34,674 nucleotides of DNA from Xylaria sp. FL1777. Lineage: Eukaryota; Ascomycota; Sordariomycetes; Xylariales; Xylariaceae. The position numbers and the translations under genes are program-made. How positions within the stretch are numbered: the stretch's first letter is position 1; the number at the start of each line of letters is the position of its first letter. The stretch is from contig MU400827.1 of the NCBI GenBank assembly GCA_022578965.1, positions 1 to 34,674 of the forward strand, given 5' to 3'. Under the pieces are notes generated by a model. It saw nothing but the letters and a program-made list of their open reading frames with translations, had not been told where the DNA came from and searched no databases. This document shows, one piece after another, positions 1-10,663 of this stretch.

Positions 1-90
1 GTTTTGGTGTTGGTTTTTTTTTTGTTGGGGGTGTTTTGGGTTTTTTTTGCCCCCCCTCACCAACCCTCTCTGTTGTTGTTTTTTGGGGTG

Positions 91-121
<31 letters not shown>

Positions 122-135
122 GGGAGGGGGGTTAA
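1..135. other. Low-complexity G/T and poly-C contig end
   Basis: The first ~135 bases are runs of T, G and C with almost no A, including an uninterrupted run of 27 C at 95-121. Normal mixed sequence begins directly after it. This resembles a sequencing or assembly artefact at a contig end rather than genomic sequence, and it does not look like a telomere because no TTAGGG-type repeat is present. Confidence 0.7.
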
Positions 136-750
136 ACAGATATGATTGAGCCGAATGCTGATATGTATCCTTTTAGCTGGTTGGAATGTAGATTTTGGTC
201 TTATTTACGAAGTGTGCCATTGGACTTCGGAATCCGATAACTGGGGTACAACCAAGATCCCGGATTGGCAGAGTTGCACATATCGCACAACAAACCAGAC
301 AAGCACTAAGAGGAGTCTACGTAAATTCCATTATTAAAGACTAGATAATAAATACAGAAGATAGAAGCTATTTCAGGGCTAACGATTATTGGCAACGAAA
401 ATTCTTATATTGGGTGTTCTTAGGATAGAAGTCAAGTGAATAGCTATTGTATATATTTCAGTAAAGCTAGGAAAGTAAATGAAACATTATATAAGAGCAG
501 CCAAGTAGATGCAAACATATTTTATAGATTTGAATTGCCGCTTATTAGTAATGGATTGCTATATACCTACGCGTCTAAGCCGCTTGTCCTAGTAGCAACA
601 AATGTGCATTAAATCGGATATCTGGTTACAATTCTTTCGGCGACTTGTTGATACCTCTCAAAGCCTCCCACTATGACACTCCAGTCAGCGATGGCCAGGT
701 AGTTCCTGTAAGGGGTGTGGTCCACTTGATTTTCCCTGAATTCGGTAGGC
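136..750. other. Gene-free stretch
   Basis: No recognisable coding region. Part of it (about 610-750) may be the 3' end of the GNAT gene if its optional last intron is real (see that entry). Confidence 0.4.
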
Positions 751-1490
751 TCAGGAGGGATTAAAGTAAAATTTACTTACCTCGTGCTCAAGAATCGCCA
801 TTTGAACCGTATCCCACCACTTCCTGTTCCTGTAAATGGCCTCTTTGCTGACACCCTCCTGCCTGAAACCTGCTTTTCTATACACAGCCACAGCCCTCTC
901 ATTATAGAGGGACGCGCCTAACGCCAGGCTGTGTAGTCCTCCCCATTTGAACGACCAGTCCATCGCCCAGTTGATAACCTCGAAACCGTACCCTTTGTTC
1001 TATCACACATCCACAAAGGAAAGTCAGCATTTTGGACCACTCTGACAGGATGAAATGCCAAAATAACTATACGGCTCGGCTACTAGGCTCTCCATAATCG
1101 CAGATTCCCTTATTATGCCCACATATTCGCACTGACCTGATATTCCGGTGCAATACGAATACCGAGTGTTGCTCGTCGCTGGTATATGGGAAGCTCTTTG
1201 ATTGATAGATAACCAATGGGCACGTCTGCGTTTGAGTGATCGCCTGGCAGACAGACTATGACAGATAAGATTGCGTTCGCAATGAAAGACTCAACCCGCT
1301 GGTCGCTCTCCTTTCTGTTCCTTGGACGGTGAATTGACGGGTCTGAGAGGGCGCTGGTAATTGGGTCTGATTCCAGCTGCGTGAAGATGAAGCTCTTGTC
1401 AGCTTCATTGTCTTCGACCGCTCGATATACCAGTCGCTCGGAGCGAAAAGCGCCACTAATGGCTGTCGTCATGAAATCCATATCAGACAT
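751..1490 (-). CDS. GNAT-family N-acetyltransferase
   Basis: Predicted GNAT acetyltransferase, which would move an acetyl group from acetyl-CoA to an amine; the substrate is unknown. Two exons: 1490-1137 (118 codons) and 999-751, separated by a 137-bp intron (1136-1000; GTCAGT donor, TAG acceptor). Splicing creates the acetyl-CoA-binding motif A, Q-N-K-G-Y-G (residues 118-123), across the junction, which is strong support for the model. The C-terminal half carries the usual GNAT segment with N-E-R-A-V-A-V-Y-R-K-A-G-F and a late W-W-D-T-V-Q-M block. The unspliced end gives about 200 aa, normal for the family. A perfect GTAAGT donor at 780-775 means a further 3' exon is possible: a 45-bp intron to 736 would give about 207 aa, so the true C-terminus is uncertain. 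Family assignment is firm; substrate is not. Confidence 0.85.
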
Positions 1491-2531
1491 CTTTCTGAGA
1501 TATTTTTAATCGAGTAATATTGCAGAGATACTTGACATCGAAGTCCTTGCTGAATCGAGTCTATATATATTTGGATCTTTAGCTGTTGGTATATTCGTAT
1601 TCGGCAACAGATTTTGAGAGACAAGGTAGCAGAGGAGATCTGATTGATAAGTAGGGGTCTACCCCAGTCGTTGAGTTCTTATGACTCATCTTCGAGTTAT
1701 CTGATCGAGCTATGGGGCATGGCTTAGGGGCTGAATTTAGAAAATGATCGACCTATATTTAAGACTAGCTGTTAACAGTTAAAGGGGTACATAGTAAGTT
1801 AGAACTTACTCCCTAGTCCTAGCTTTTAGGGGACAGCGTCTTTCCTCCTGGGAGATTAGATGGGGATCGAAAATCTAGAATCGCTAATGCCAAGGAAGAA
1901 CCAACAACGAAATATCAATTTAGATGAACGCAAGAGCATGATGCCCTTATGTCAAGAGAGAAAGCAGGTCAGTTAAAGAAAGTCCCCTAGTTTACTCTTG
2001 GGTCTACTATAGCCTACTGAAATCATTTATATACCTGGGCTTCACTAGTGTAAGGCACAGTTATTACATTTCCTACTCGACTGGCCTATTAGCCTAGTAG
2101 ACTAAAACTGTGTGGATAATTTCCTATTCGTTTCCTTCGCTCGTCATTGCACTGTAGGAACCTTGAGAAGCATTATTGAAAACTCGGGACGAAGGTGTCT
2201 GCTGATTCGTCATGGTGGACGGTGTGCTTGTAGCCGCCGGGCTTCCGCCATCTACATTTGGCATTATCGTCAATGCTGCATAGAACGTTGCAGAAAAGTA
2301 GACGTTCTCTTATACATTATGAAGGGCGATATCGGACACAGGGGAGCCAGGTCCAACGCTAGGTTTGAGCTTAAGGATTGAAATCTAGATCTAATGTATT
2401 CCTAGTTCGTTAAACATGAATCTTCTGAGATACAAACAATGCTCCTCGCATACCGCCTCAATCCCCAGGGAAAATTCGTCTATGATTCGTCATTCAATAA
2501 CTGCTATATAAATCGAAAAAAGCAAGCTGCA
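1491..2531. other. Gene-free intergenic stretch
   Basis: About 1 kb between the GNAT start and the downstream end of the hydrolase gene. It has short scattered open frames (one of 89 codons at 2112-2381) with no recognisable protein character. I see no RNA gene or repeat here. Confidence 0.4.
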
Positions 2532-3176
2532 TCAGGGGCAGAAGTCATCGCTCTCCGTGTGGCATGAAATTATGAGCTTCGCCAACTTTTCGTTGATGTC
2601 CGGGTCTACCGGCATATGATGACCACCTTTAAATCGAATAAGCGACCGTGTTGGCTTGTCGTAATGCTCGATCAGAGCTTCGCTCTCAGAGCGCCATGGA
2701 TCGTCGTCGCCAATGACATGGATACTTCGCGTGATGATAGTAGGCTTGATAAGGTCAGGCCACTCTTCCGTACCGACCTTGAGCCGGAAGGGCACGGTGC
2801 CTCCAAATAACACTGCAAAGTCCAGCTGCTGACCCCGCTGCTCGAGCCAGCGGATGAGGTGTGTAGCCGCTTTCGCACCTTGAGAAAAAGCGATGATGCC
2901 GACGAAGGGCCCCTTGCTGTTGTACAGCTCGACGAGCCGCCCCAGGTCCGACCACGGCCGCTCCTCATGACCGACTGTGTCCGTAAGCCATCTCTTATAC
3001 GGCTCCATCCCCTCAAAGAAGGGGAGAACGCCGGGGCCCGGCCCGGTATCGATGAAACCGTCAACGAATACAAGCTCGAAGTGAGGCTTTAGAATGCGAC
3101 TGAGCCTGATGGCCTGAATGTGAAAAATGGCGGCGCTCGTGCCGCTGCCATGCAGACAGAGGATTTTGGGCAGCAT
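2532..3176 (-). CDS. FSH1/LovG-type serine hydrolase
   Basis: A single-exon 214-aa alpha/beta hydrolase of the FSH1 family (yeast Fsh1-3; LovG-like thioesterases in fungal polyketide pathways). It starts with the typical K-I-L-C-L-H-G-S-G-T strand and oxyanion segment (residues 4-13). The nucleophile elbow is A-F-S-Q-G-A with Ser98, in the reduced form usual for this family. The acid is likely one of Asp157-159 in G-D-D-D-P-W, and the base is His186 or His187 in G-G-H-H-M-P. Length matches the family (about 200-280 aa). It lies on the same strand as, and 409 bp downstream of, the GST gene. FSH1-type enzymes are often next to polyketide synthases, but none is visible here, so a role in a biosynthetic cluster is not supported. 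The substrate is probably a small ester or thioester. Confidence 0.9.
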   Translation of the reverse strand: MLPKILCLHGSGTSAAIFHIQAIRLSRILKPHFELVFVDGFIDTGPGPGVLPFFEGMEPYKRWLTDTVGHEERPWSDLGRLVELYNSKGPFVGIIAFSQGAKAATHLIRWLEQRGQQLDFAVLFGGTVPFRLKVGTEEWPDLIKPTIITRSIHVIGDDDPWRSESEALIEHYDKPTRSLIRFKGGHHMPVDPDINEKLAKLIISCHTESDDFCP

Positions 3177-3585
3177 GACGGCACTTGCTTATAGTCACAA
3201 GTCAAGTCTGGACGGGCTGCGAGAAAATAACTGCACGTGTGGTGTTCCCAATCCCGGCAGCTGGAGGTCAGGCTTTAATCGCATTGAAGAAGCTTACGTG
3301 ATGCCGAGAACAGTAATATGGAAGCTGTAGCGTCCTAATGTGGTTAGATTCTTTTCCTGGTAGAATATTCTCCGATTTTAAATTCTTTTCCTATTCTTGT
3401 TTCGCATAGGGTGTTTTGGTCCACTTATGTTAATGCATACCGTAAATTGCAGGAGTTATGACTTTCTTTCTTTCTTATAACCTGGAACTAACAATGTGTA
3501 ATAAGCTCCGAGGGGGACCGGTCACAGTTAAGGCACTTATTCTGTATTTCTCGTTTGCGACTTATGTTTGGTTAAGGTCTGAAGT

Positions 3586-4326
3586 TCACCATGTTCCTCT
3601 ATATGGCTTCAAGGCATCATGCAGCTTACCAAAAACCCCACCATGCCACAGGCGAATCTCCTCCCACTCGCGGACCGTTACGCTCAGCATCATCAACCAG
3701 CCACCAATAATAATATCGGCATAATCGGCTTCTTTGCCCCCTATAAAAGGACCTTCTGAAAATCTCAAGTACTTCGCAACCTCCCCCAGCGAGACTTGAT
3801 ACGCGCTCAAGACCTTCCTCCTCTCCTCCCCGCACACAGTGAGCTCGTCCCACGTCTTCACGCCAGCCCGCTTGCAGAATTCAGCCTTGCTCTTCTCGGC
3901 AGTCTCTGGGTTGAACGGGAAGCCATCGGAGAACAGGATCCCGCCTATGGGGAATATCGAGTCAATATGGGCGTTAAACGCGGCGTATAAGCCGGCCGGA
4001 TGCCGAAACAATGAAGGGCTATTCGGGTATTTTTTATCCAAGTACACGGCAATGTCGAATGAATCGCCCACTACGGTGTTAGTGGAAGTGTCTTGAATGA
4101 CTGGAAGCGTGTGGTATGGCTCTCCGTTGCTGAAGAAGCGCACCGGGTCTACACCAAGCCTTTGGCGGGTTGATGGCACTTCGGACACGTCGACCCATTC
4201 TGTCACGAAGTCCGCGCGCTTGAAATTCAGTGCGTACCGGGTTTTCCATGGATTGGGCGCAAATGGGTGAACAGGGGGCCCCGAGGCAATGTCGTAGAAG
4301 AGGATGGGGTCTGATGATGACGTCAT
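3586..4326 (-). CDS. Glutathione S-transferase, etherase-like
   Basis: A single-exon 246-aa protein with the two-domain layout of a cytosolic GST. The N-terminal thioredoxin-like part starts I-L-F-Y-D-I-A-S-G, followed by N-P-W-K-T-R-Y-A-L-N-F-K (about residues 25-36), where the first GST helix normally begins. T-L-P-V-I-Q-D (about 73-79) holds the conserved cis-proline and G-D-S-F-D-I-A-V-Y-L-D lies at about 87-97. The helical C-terminal part contains the segment G-P-F-I-G-G-K-E-A-D-Y-A-D. These features match fungal GSTs related to bacterial LigE/LigF beta-etherases and to basidiomycete etherase-like GSTs. Likely role: glutathione conjugation or reductive cleavage of small xenobiotics in the cytosol; substrate unknown. 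The family is confident, the subclass moderate. Confidence 0.88.
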   Translation of the reverse strand: MTSSSDPILFYDIASGPPVHPFAPNPWKTRYALNFKRADFVTEWVDVSEVPSTRQRLGVDPVRFFSNGEPYHTLPVIQDTSTNTVVGDSFDIAVYLDKKYPNSPSLFRHPAGLYAAFNAHIDSIFPIGGILFSDGFPFNPETAEKSKAEFCKRAGVKTWDELTVCGEERRKVLSAYQVSLGEVAKYLRFSEGPFIGGKEADYADIIIGGWLMMLSVTVREWEEIRLWHGGVFGKLHDALKPYRGTW

Positions 4327-5571
4327 CGTGGCTGGACGAGATACCGTGAGTCTGTTGACGAATAGAATGGTGTAAGTGGACTCGGTGTACTGAATGCTAC
4401 TGCTTTAACGCACAGTAGGTAGTCCAGGACGCTGATGTCAGAAGTGTCCAAGATGTTGTCACAGGACCCCAGGCTTCCTAGGACCAGATGCCCCCTGGAC
4501 TTTATACTTTGTCTTCAAGACATACAACACCCGACGACCAACTCAGCCATCTGTACGTCCTCACCAACCGCCCGTGGGCATGGAACTGTGTGCACCCAAT
4601 CACGTGTATGACGCTCATTCTGAGTCACTCCCTTCGTGGCATGTAGTCGGCGTACGATTAGTTGTATGCACTGCCGCTGGCCTCTGCAGCTATTATGTAG
4701 CTTCTTGGACCCGGGGGGGGCACTCTACTAACAATCCAATGCTTGTCCTAACGTGAACAAGAAGTCTGGAGACAACGCTGAATTCGAGCTGCGGCAAGTT
4801 ACATCGCAAGCAATCATCATAACGCCAGACGCATGATCCTTAGTACCTATCTCTACAAGTGGTGTCGGCTACCTATTTTAGCTCTCGTCATCTGAGACCT
4901 GTTGTTTCTGCCTCAGTACCCCCAAGCCCGATATATTTCCGACAACTCTCAACTCATAACCCGCGAGCCTGACTATTATTGTCATGTGCAAGTATATCAA
5001 GTAAATTCGTCTTATGTTAGGAATGAGATCAGGACGAAATGGGAATCCGACGCAATCGGTCCATGGAGCGAGAGGGACAGTCGTAAACCGTCGATGAACC
5101 CGGATGCTGAAGAGAGGAATGGGAGTGATAATCAGGGGTGTCGAGAAGCTCGCACCTCAACGTCTGGTGACTAAGATATCGCCTCTAAGCTGTCAGAACT
5201 AACTCCCCTCCACAAGTTCCAGCAGAGACGGAATTCATTGGCATGCCGCCGGATCCCATACACCTGACTACTCCCACTACGCCTATCATTAATTACTAAG
5301 GCTTTAAGCCCTCTCTCTCTCTCTCTCTCTCGTCAAGGTGCTGTCGAGAGTTAAATCTCCGTCCCAGTAGCACATCAGGTTTGGCCGGTCGTAGAGAGAT
5401 TTATATTAGGAACTTTTCCACATCTTAATCATGAGGGGCGGGTGCTCGATCAACAATAACCATATGTTTCAACCCCCTGAGAGCTGTGCCCATCCGCCGT
5501 GCTCAGTCTTGTAGTGCTGCAAGTCAACAATCCACCGACCATATTGTACAAACTGCTCCCTGTCTATTCAT
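4327..5571. other. Gene-free stretch with a CT microsatellite
   Basis: Contains the GST promoter side and a perfect (CT)10 run at 5311-5330. Short open frames at 4574-4756 and 4902-5174 have no protein-like composition or splice continuation that I can support. Confidence 0.45.
5311..5330. repeat. (CT)10 microsatellite
   Basis: Ten perfect CT units, interrupted neither by substitution nor indel. Confidence 0.95.
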
Positions 5572-5880
5572 CTACGCGCCACCCTCTCTTTTGGCATACT
5601 CATCCTCCATGCGCTCTTCATACTGCTGATCGGCGTTGGTTACATCTGTGATGCGGTTTTGTGTCTCTGCGCCACCTCCCTCCACGCGACGACTGCCTCC
5701 CTGGTCCGTGGACTCGTAGACGGGCGCCTGCCCTGGTAGTTTGCGTACACTCTCGGTCTTGGTTCCGGTGCTATCTGTGACGCTGCGTTCTGCGTAGGTG
5801 GTTCTCTCTGGGGCACCCCCGTTCGACGATGTCGAGGAGCTGTAGTAGCTGTAGGAGAAGGACTGCGAGTTCGATGACAT
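5572..5880 (-). CDS. Small disordered hypothetical protein
   Basis: A 102-aa single-exon ORF. The N-terminus is Ser/Tyr-rich (S-Y-S-Y-Y-S-S-S near residues 9-16) and the rest is polar and charged: R-T-T-Y-A-E-R-S-V-T-D near residue 30 and a C-terminal acidic/basic segment E-E-R-M-E-D-E-Y-A-K-R-E. No hydrophobic core, signal peptide or membrane segment is visible, so it is probably intrinsically disordered. Short Ser/Tyr-rich proteins of this look are common in Pezizomycotina genomes, but I know no function for them. The start at 5880 is the first Met of the low-complexity N-terminus. The antisense open frame covering the same bases lacks protein character. Confidence 0.6.
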   Translation of the reverse strand: MSSNSQSFSYSYYSSSTSSNGGAPERTTYAERSVTDSTGTKTESVRKLPGQAPVYESTDQGGSRRVEGGGAETQNRITDVTNADQQYEERMEDEYAKREGGA

Positions 5881-7506
5881 TCTGCGAATTTCTTATTGTG
5901 GCCTAGGATGCGCGGCTTTCTAGGTTGCCTAGTTTCTTGTACTTGTTTCGAGATAGTATACAATTGTACATTATTCGTGGTGAAGGTATTTTGGATGTTG
6001 TTATGTTTGTAGGCGTTGATCGCGGAGGACTGTAATAAGTGACGGTTTGCCTCTGACGTCACTCCAGGATCCCGGTGTTAAGATTTGATGATGGACTAAT
6101 GACGCATGTCTTAGCCTAAGCCTTTCCATACAATGCCAACTTAGATTCTACGCAGATCTAAATGAAATACAGTATGAAGGCATCTTGAATTTTGATTAGT
6201 TAACGGCAATAAAGGTAAGGGGGGTATTACCCTCCATGCCACAAGTAAGTTGGGGTGCTACAGCGCACAACACACACTTAACTTGGAAATCTAAATCTAC
6301 GGGTGTTGAACTCTAATTGGCTGCATGTAGCAGATACATGTAGTTAGGTTGGTGGCAGCTTCAAATCTCAGCCGGCTTCAGTTAATTGTTGTCAACATAT
6401 TGTAGCTCAGCCTTTTTGATATTTCATGAATATTAGTCTCTCAGATTCTCAACGCGACACTCCCACACAACGTTTGTTCCCACCTTCTATGGCCCGTTTC
6501 TCTGAGATGGCATAGCGCACGCTCTAGGCATACCTATACTGCCCTATCAATATTTGATTCTTTCGACTTCGTCTTTGCGACAATATTCTCATGACACCAT
6601 CTTCACGATATGGCTTCCGTTCCTCTTACACCCGTTAACCGGCACAATGCCTTTCAACCATTACGCCATTGTGCACTTGAACCCAGCCTTGTCCGATGAC
6701 CAGGTAGGTTGACACTACGATCGAAATGGGAGTCCTGGACTTCTCTTTTAATTATAGTAGCAACTCAACATGTACGGTCACTGAACAGCAAGAACTCGTC
6801 ACTGCAATAAATAGAGATTGGCTACCGCACTCATTGGGAGCCCAAATAGGGAAAGGCCAACTATGTTGTCATTAGACTGCTCTCATCACAACATCGACGC
6901 TGAATATAGCGGCTTACTAAAGATTTACCTTCCGACCAAGTTCTTTTGGCCGTTGAAGTGCGTATTCACGCTGCAGAGAGACTCATGATTTAATATAACA
7001 GCATGTTCAAGCGGAACGTCAACAGTACTGGCATTTGGCCTCGTTGTTATACATGAGGGTTGAGCCGTTGTGTGGTGTTGGCAGTTGGTTCGTGTTGGCA
7101 GTTGGTTGAACTAGAGACTTGAACTAACCCTTGAACGCTGCATTCCAAGATCCTTCAACGCATTGGCCTTCTATAATTATATTATCTTCCTAACCGATTA
7201 TGAAGCCCCGCCGGCAGTCTTATGAAATATTCAGTCCATTTTTAACTTAGTAACTCGCTAAGGCCAGTTGTTCTCTCAAGCCCGAGATAGTAACTTCGTA
7301 AGGTTGTGCGCGAGTGGCCTGCCATGTCATCGCTTTAATTTGCTTCTTCTCATAATATCAACAACTGGTTAACTAGATATTTACTGTTCTGTCTTTACCA
7401 AGAATATCCTGTAGTTAGAAATCATCGCCCCCTAAATTCATTGTTTGTCCTCGTTCTCTCTTTATTTCTTTCTGTTCTTCCGGGATCCGGATTTCGAAAT
7501 TCAATC
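5881..7506. other. Gene-free intergenic stretch
   Basis: About 1.6 kb with no supported gene. A 16-bp unit (GTGTTGGCAGTTGGTT) is directly repeated with one spacer base at 7075-7107. A short Met-initiated frame at about 6645 runs into a GTAGGT donor-like site, but I could not connect it to any further exon. Confidence 0.4.
7075..7107. repeat. Two-copy 16-bp direct repeat
   Basis: Two identical copies of GTGTTGGCAGTTGGTT are separated by a single C. It is probably a local slippage duplication about 400 bp upstream of the sulfotransferase-like gene. Confidence 0.85.
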
Positions 7507-8503
7507 ATGGGTGGTGTTCCCTCAGTCCCGCGCGATCCCTCGCGCAAAGTCCAGGTCATCTGCGCCGGATACGCACGTACCGGGACCTCGACTATGGCGT
7601 TGGCGATCGAGCAGTTACTCCAGGGTCCCTGTTTACACGGCGGCACGCAGCTGCTAAACCGTGAGGACGGTACAGGACTTTCTCCCTCTCACTCTCAGTT
7701 TAACAAAGAATCCTTGATTGCCATCCTTGCCTTCCGTAACTAACCTAACCCTCGGACCCGAACAGCCTATTGTAAAAAATGGATTCAAGTGTACGAGGCC
7801 AGAAAACGCGGTGATAAGGAGCTCATAATGAAGCTGCTCCGCGAAGTGACAGCGGGCTTCGTCGGCGTCGCCGATATGCCGACGCTCGATTTCATTCCCG
7901 AGTTGATGGAGATCTACCCCGAGGCGAAGGTCGTGCTCGTCGAGCGAGACCCGGACCGCTGGCTCGAGAGCCTCACGACCGTCTCAAAGGCCACCACCAA
8001 CCCCTGGCTGCCCTACCTCGTCTGGGTTGTCCCCGGCTGGAGGTGGTTCCCCACGTTCATCAAGTACTACGGCGAGAGCGCCAAGCGCGTTATGCAGATG
8101 GAGCCTAAGGGCAAGGTCACGCTTGCAACGAGTAAGTGAAATGACCTGACATTTTCCCTTTGAGTGTCCCATCATTTTGGGGGAGATTTATGGTTAGTTA
8201 CGAAGCTTTATGCGCTGAGCTGATGACATGGTAGAACTCCTTATCAACTGGAATGATATGGTCAAGGAGATGGTCCCGCCCGAGAAGTTGCTTGTCATGG
8301 AGCTTAAGGAGGGCTGGGAGCCGTTGTGCAAGTTCCTCAACGTGCCTGTTCCGGACGGACCGTTACCGCGGGCGAATGATACCGAGGCAGCAATCCAGGT
8401 ATCGAACGACGTCACGCGGCGTCTGGCTCAGATCTGGGGCACGGCTCTGGGCACGGCTGCTGTTATTGGGTTCGGTGCGTGGAGGACTTGGAAGACACGT
8501 TGA
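7507..8503 (+). CDS. P-loop sulfotransferase-like protein (Sulfotransfer_4 type)
   Basis: Three exons, 7507-7669, 7766-8131 and 8220-8503, give a 270-aa protein. Intron 1 is 96 bp with a CTAAC branch site; intron 2 is 88 bp with a GTAAGT donor; both are phase 1. The P-loop-like motif A-R-T-G-T-S-T (residues 23-29) corresponds to the PAPS 5'-phosphosulfate loop of sulfotransferases. The V-E-R-D-P-D-R-W segment (113-120) matches the strand that bears the 3'-phosphate-binding Arg. The late block K-E-G-W-E-P-L-C-K-F-L is also typical of this family, which is expanded in fungi and often annotated only as a P-loop NTPase. A hydrophobic stretch near residues 248-265, followed by R-T-W-K-T-R at the C-terminus, looks like a tail anchor. 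The acceptor substrate is unknown. An upstream in-frame start region at 7441 is rejected because it lies in pyrimidine-rich leader sequence. Confidence 0.85.
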
Positions 8504-8652
8504 GTATGACCGGCTGTAAGGTAGCCTTCAGACATCCTGATAAATAAGAATCTGGCTGGATGCTGTGTGATTGATATATCGATCGTTGTATATAGGATTA
8601 TACCATTAGGTCTATTTTGCGTGTATATACCTAATTAACAACCATAAAAAAG

Positions 8653-8691
<39 letters not shown>

Positions 8692-9127
8692 GCTAACGTA
8701 ACAGTTTAAGAATACACTACTCTAATAATACCATTCCCAACCCCAAAATTAATAATTATTAAGTTCCTCTAGCGAAATGCTTATTTTGCTTCTTTTATTG
8801 TAAACAATCTGTTATTATGTATCTTGGTTGCATCCTTGCCGGAGAAGACGTCCCTGGTCTCCCTTTCTAAAGCAACTAGATAAGAACTGATATCTCTTAA
8901 GATATTCAGTCATGAGCTACGACCCGCGACCATTGGTGTGGCATCTAAGCAACTCAACATCAAATACAGAGCGTATTATGCGTAATTGACGGGTACCTAT
9001 GTAGCACCGTGCAGTATGCGTCTAAGACCTTACATGTGCCTACGTACCCTCTTATAAGAGATTAGAGTTTGTAGACATTCATATAGGCACCGTTACGAGC
9101 CTCACGCATCTGCCATCCTATTACATG
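8504..9127. other. Convergent intergenic region with poly-T
   Basis: The 3' ends of the sulfotransferase-like gene and of the MCP1 gene face each other here. Apart from the 36-T run at 8655-8690 I see nothing specific. Confidence 0.5.
8655..8690. repeat. Poly-T run (36 nt)
   Basis: An uninterrupted run of 36 T just after AAAAAAGGG. It may be a genomic homopolymer or the poly(A) tail of a minus-strand retroposed copy; no flanking target-site duplication is obvious. Its exact length may be affected by sequencing error. Confidence 0.8.
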
Positions 9128-10208
9128 CTACTGACCAGCTAACTCGTAAATATTATTATATACAGTCGCCAACCATCCTTGCGCCGGCCCAGCCCGCGCA
9201 ACGACGCCCAATCCTCCAGCAGCCCACAACGCAGCTAGAGAGACAGCAGTAGCATTGATTGCCCACCAAGCGCGTCTTCGCAGGCGCCGCGTGGGCTTGT
9301 CGAAGGTGATCTTCTTCCAGTTCGCAGGCGGTGCCAGGTCCAGCCACCGCGCCATACCCCAGACCATGTGCCCCGCACTGACGGATAGGAGAAGCGCATA
9401 CGCGACATAAGCAGACGGCGCATGTCGCGCGAAGCCGTGGGCGACGTATGCGAGGCCGATGTTGCTGCTGTCCCCGTCGACGATGAGAGGGAGGATGCGG
9501 TTCATGCCCACGTGCGAGGCAAGGAGGACGGCGTAGACGTAGCCTGAGGCGGCGATGTTGTTAAATGCGGGCCATATTCGGGATAAGGAGCTATGCGATG
9601 TGGAGGACGAAGACAAAGAGGTCTTGGATCGTGCCAAGTCCCAGAAACCGGGGCTTGCGTCCCCGTGGTACCGCTTCTTGTTCTGGCTGCGTCGGAGGAG
9701 ACGGACGGTTAGACCCGAAACGACGTGGGCGAGCACGGGGACCCCGACGAGGAGGGGCTCGGTCAGGCGGGTTTGGTACAGTTCGCGGGTCATGAGGAGG
9801 AAGGGCTCGGAGTAGGGCACTGAGCGGTAGATGAGCGGTATTAGGGATGTGTTGGCGAAGTGTAGCCCGGCGAAGAAGGTGAAGGTATAGCTTGAGTAGC
9901 GCTGAATGCGGGTTACTGTTATTTCGTCACTGATGTTAGTCCCCAGAGTCGTGCGTATATATGAAGCTAATGCGATGTAGGTACGAACAGTAGAAAATAG
10001 GACCATGACCGCTACCACCGAGCCCTGGTGACGATGCCGTGGCCCGAGAGCCCGGTATTGTGGTCGACGTGGAGGATATCGTCGAGTCTCTCGACCATGG
10101 TGGTAGATCTTCTTCCGGAGAGTCTATGGGAGATGGATCGAGCTGTATTAAAGAGGCGAGAGTGTCTTGGGAATCCTTATGATGCAACGAAGTTGGGCCG
10201 GGCGCCAT
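9128..10208 (-). CDS. MCP1: MCP1-like mitochondrial membrane protein
   Basis: Two exons, 10208-9989 and 9915-9128, with a 73-bp intron (9988-9916; CTAAC branch site, CAG acceptor), encode about 335 aa. Splicing joins G-P-I-F-Y to L-T-R-I-Q-R-Y-S-S-Y and restores the conserved entry to the family's transmembrane region. The N-terminal ~70 residues are polar and Ser/Pro-rich. Then come about five hydrophobic segments, including F-A-G-L-H-F-A-N-T-S-L-I-P-L, L-L-V-G-V-P-V-L-A-H-V-V-S-G-L and the C-terminal A-T-A-V-S-L-A-A-L-W-A-A-G-G. These match fungal MCP1 (DUF1691). In yeast Mcp1 is a mitochondrial outer-membrane protein that rescues loss of mitochondria-ER contact (ERMES) and recruits Vps13 for lipid transport. 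A similar role here is inferred from the family. It is divergent to the C2H2 gene. Confidence 0.88.
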
Positions 10209-10663
10209 AGTGGCAACGACGCCTAATCACGTCGAAATTGACAACTGCTACTCAAGGCTTGTATGGACAGGTATGCGAAATAAAATAATAATCATATGTA
10301 AAGTTATATGTGAGGAGTATATAGTAGTAGGTATAGGTAAGTACAGGTTGAGGTAGAATTACTGTATTACACAAAGATGCGGGTAGTTAGTGTACGAAAA
10401 TAAAATATTTGGGCTAGATAGCCTAAGTCTAAGTCTTAGCGTGCGCTACCAGCTTCGAGCTGTGTTTAGTTGCCCCGCGTTTTGATCTCCAAATTCCCCA
10501 ACTTTTCTTTTGAAGATTAGATACCCAGGACAAGCTCTGATCTCGTTTCAAGAACATAACGCAACATTCCAAACCACAACCCATTCTATCCACATTTACT
10601 AACTTCAGTACTAAATTCCCAGCAGCCAAATACATTCATTGAAGACTAAAGACTCGAGTCAAA
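10209..10663. promoter_or_regulatory. Shared divergent promoter region
   Basis: 455 bp separates the start codons of the MCP1-like gene (minus) and the zinc-finger gene (plus), so both promoters must lie here or in the 5' UTRs. No clear TATA box or known operator stands out. Confidence 0.5.

Noticed and set aside
2532..4326. Secondary-metabolite cluster
   Set aside because: No polyketide synthase, peptide synthetase, terpene cyclase, P450 or pathway regulator lies in the window.
4574..5174. Two short plus-strand open frames
   Set aside because: No protein-like pattern, no start context and no joining intron.
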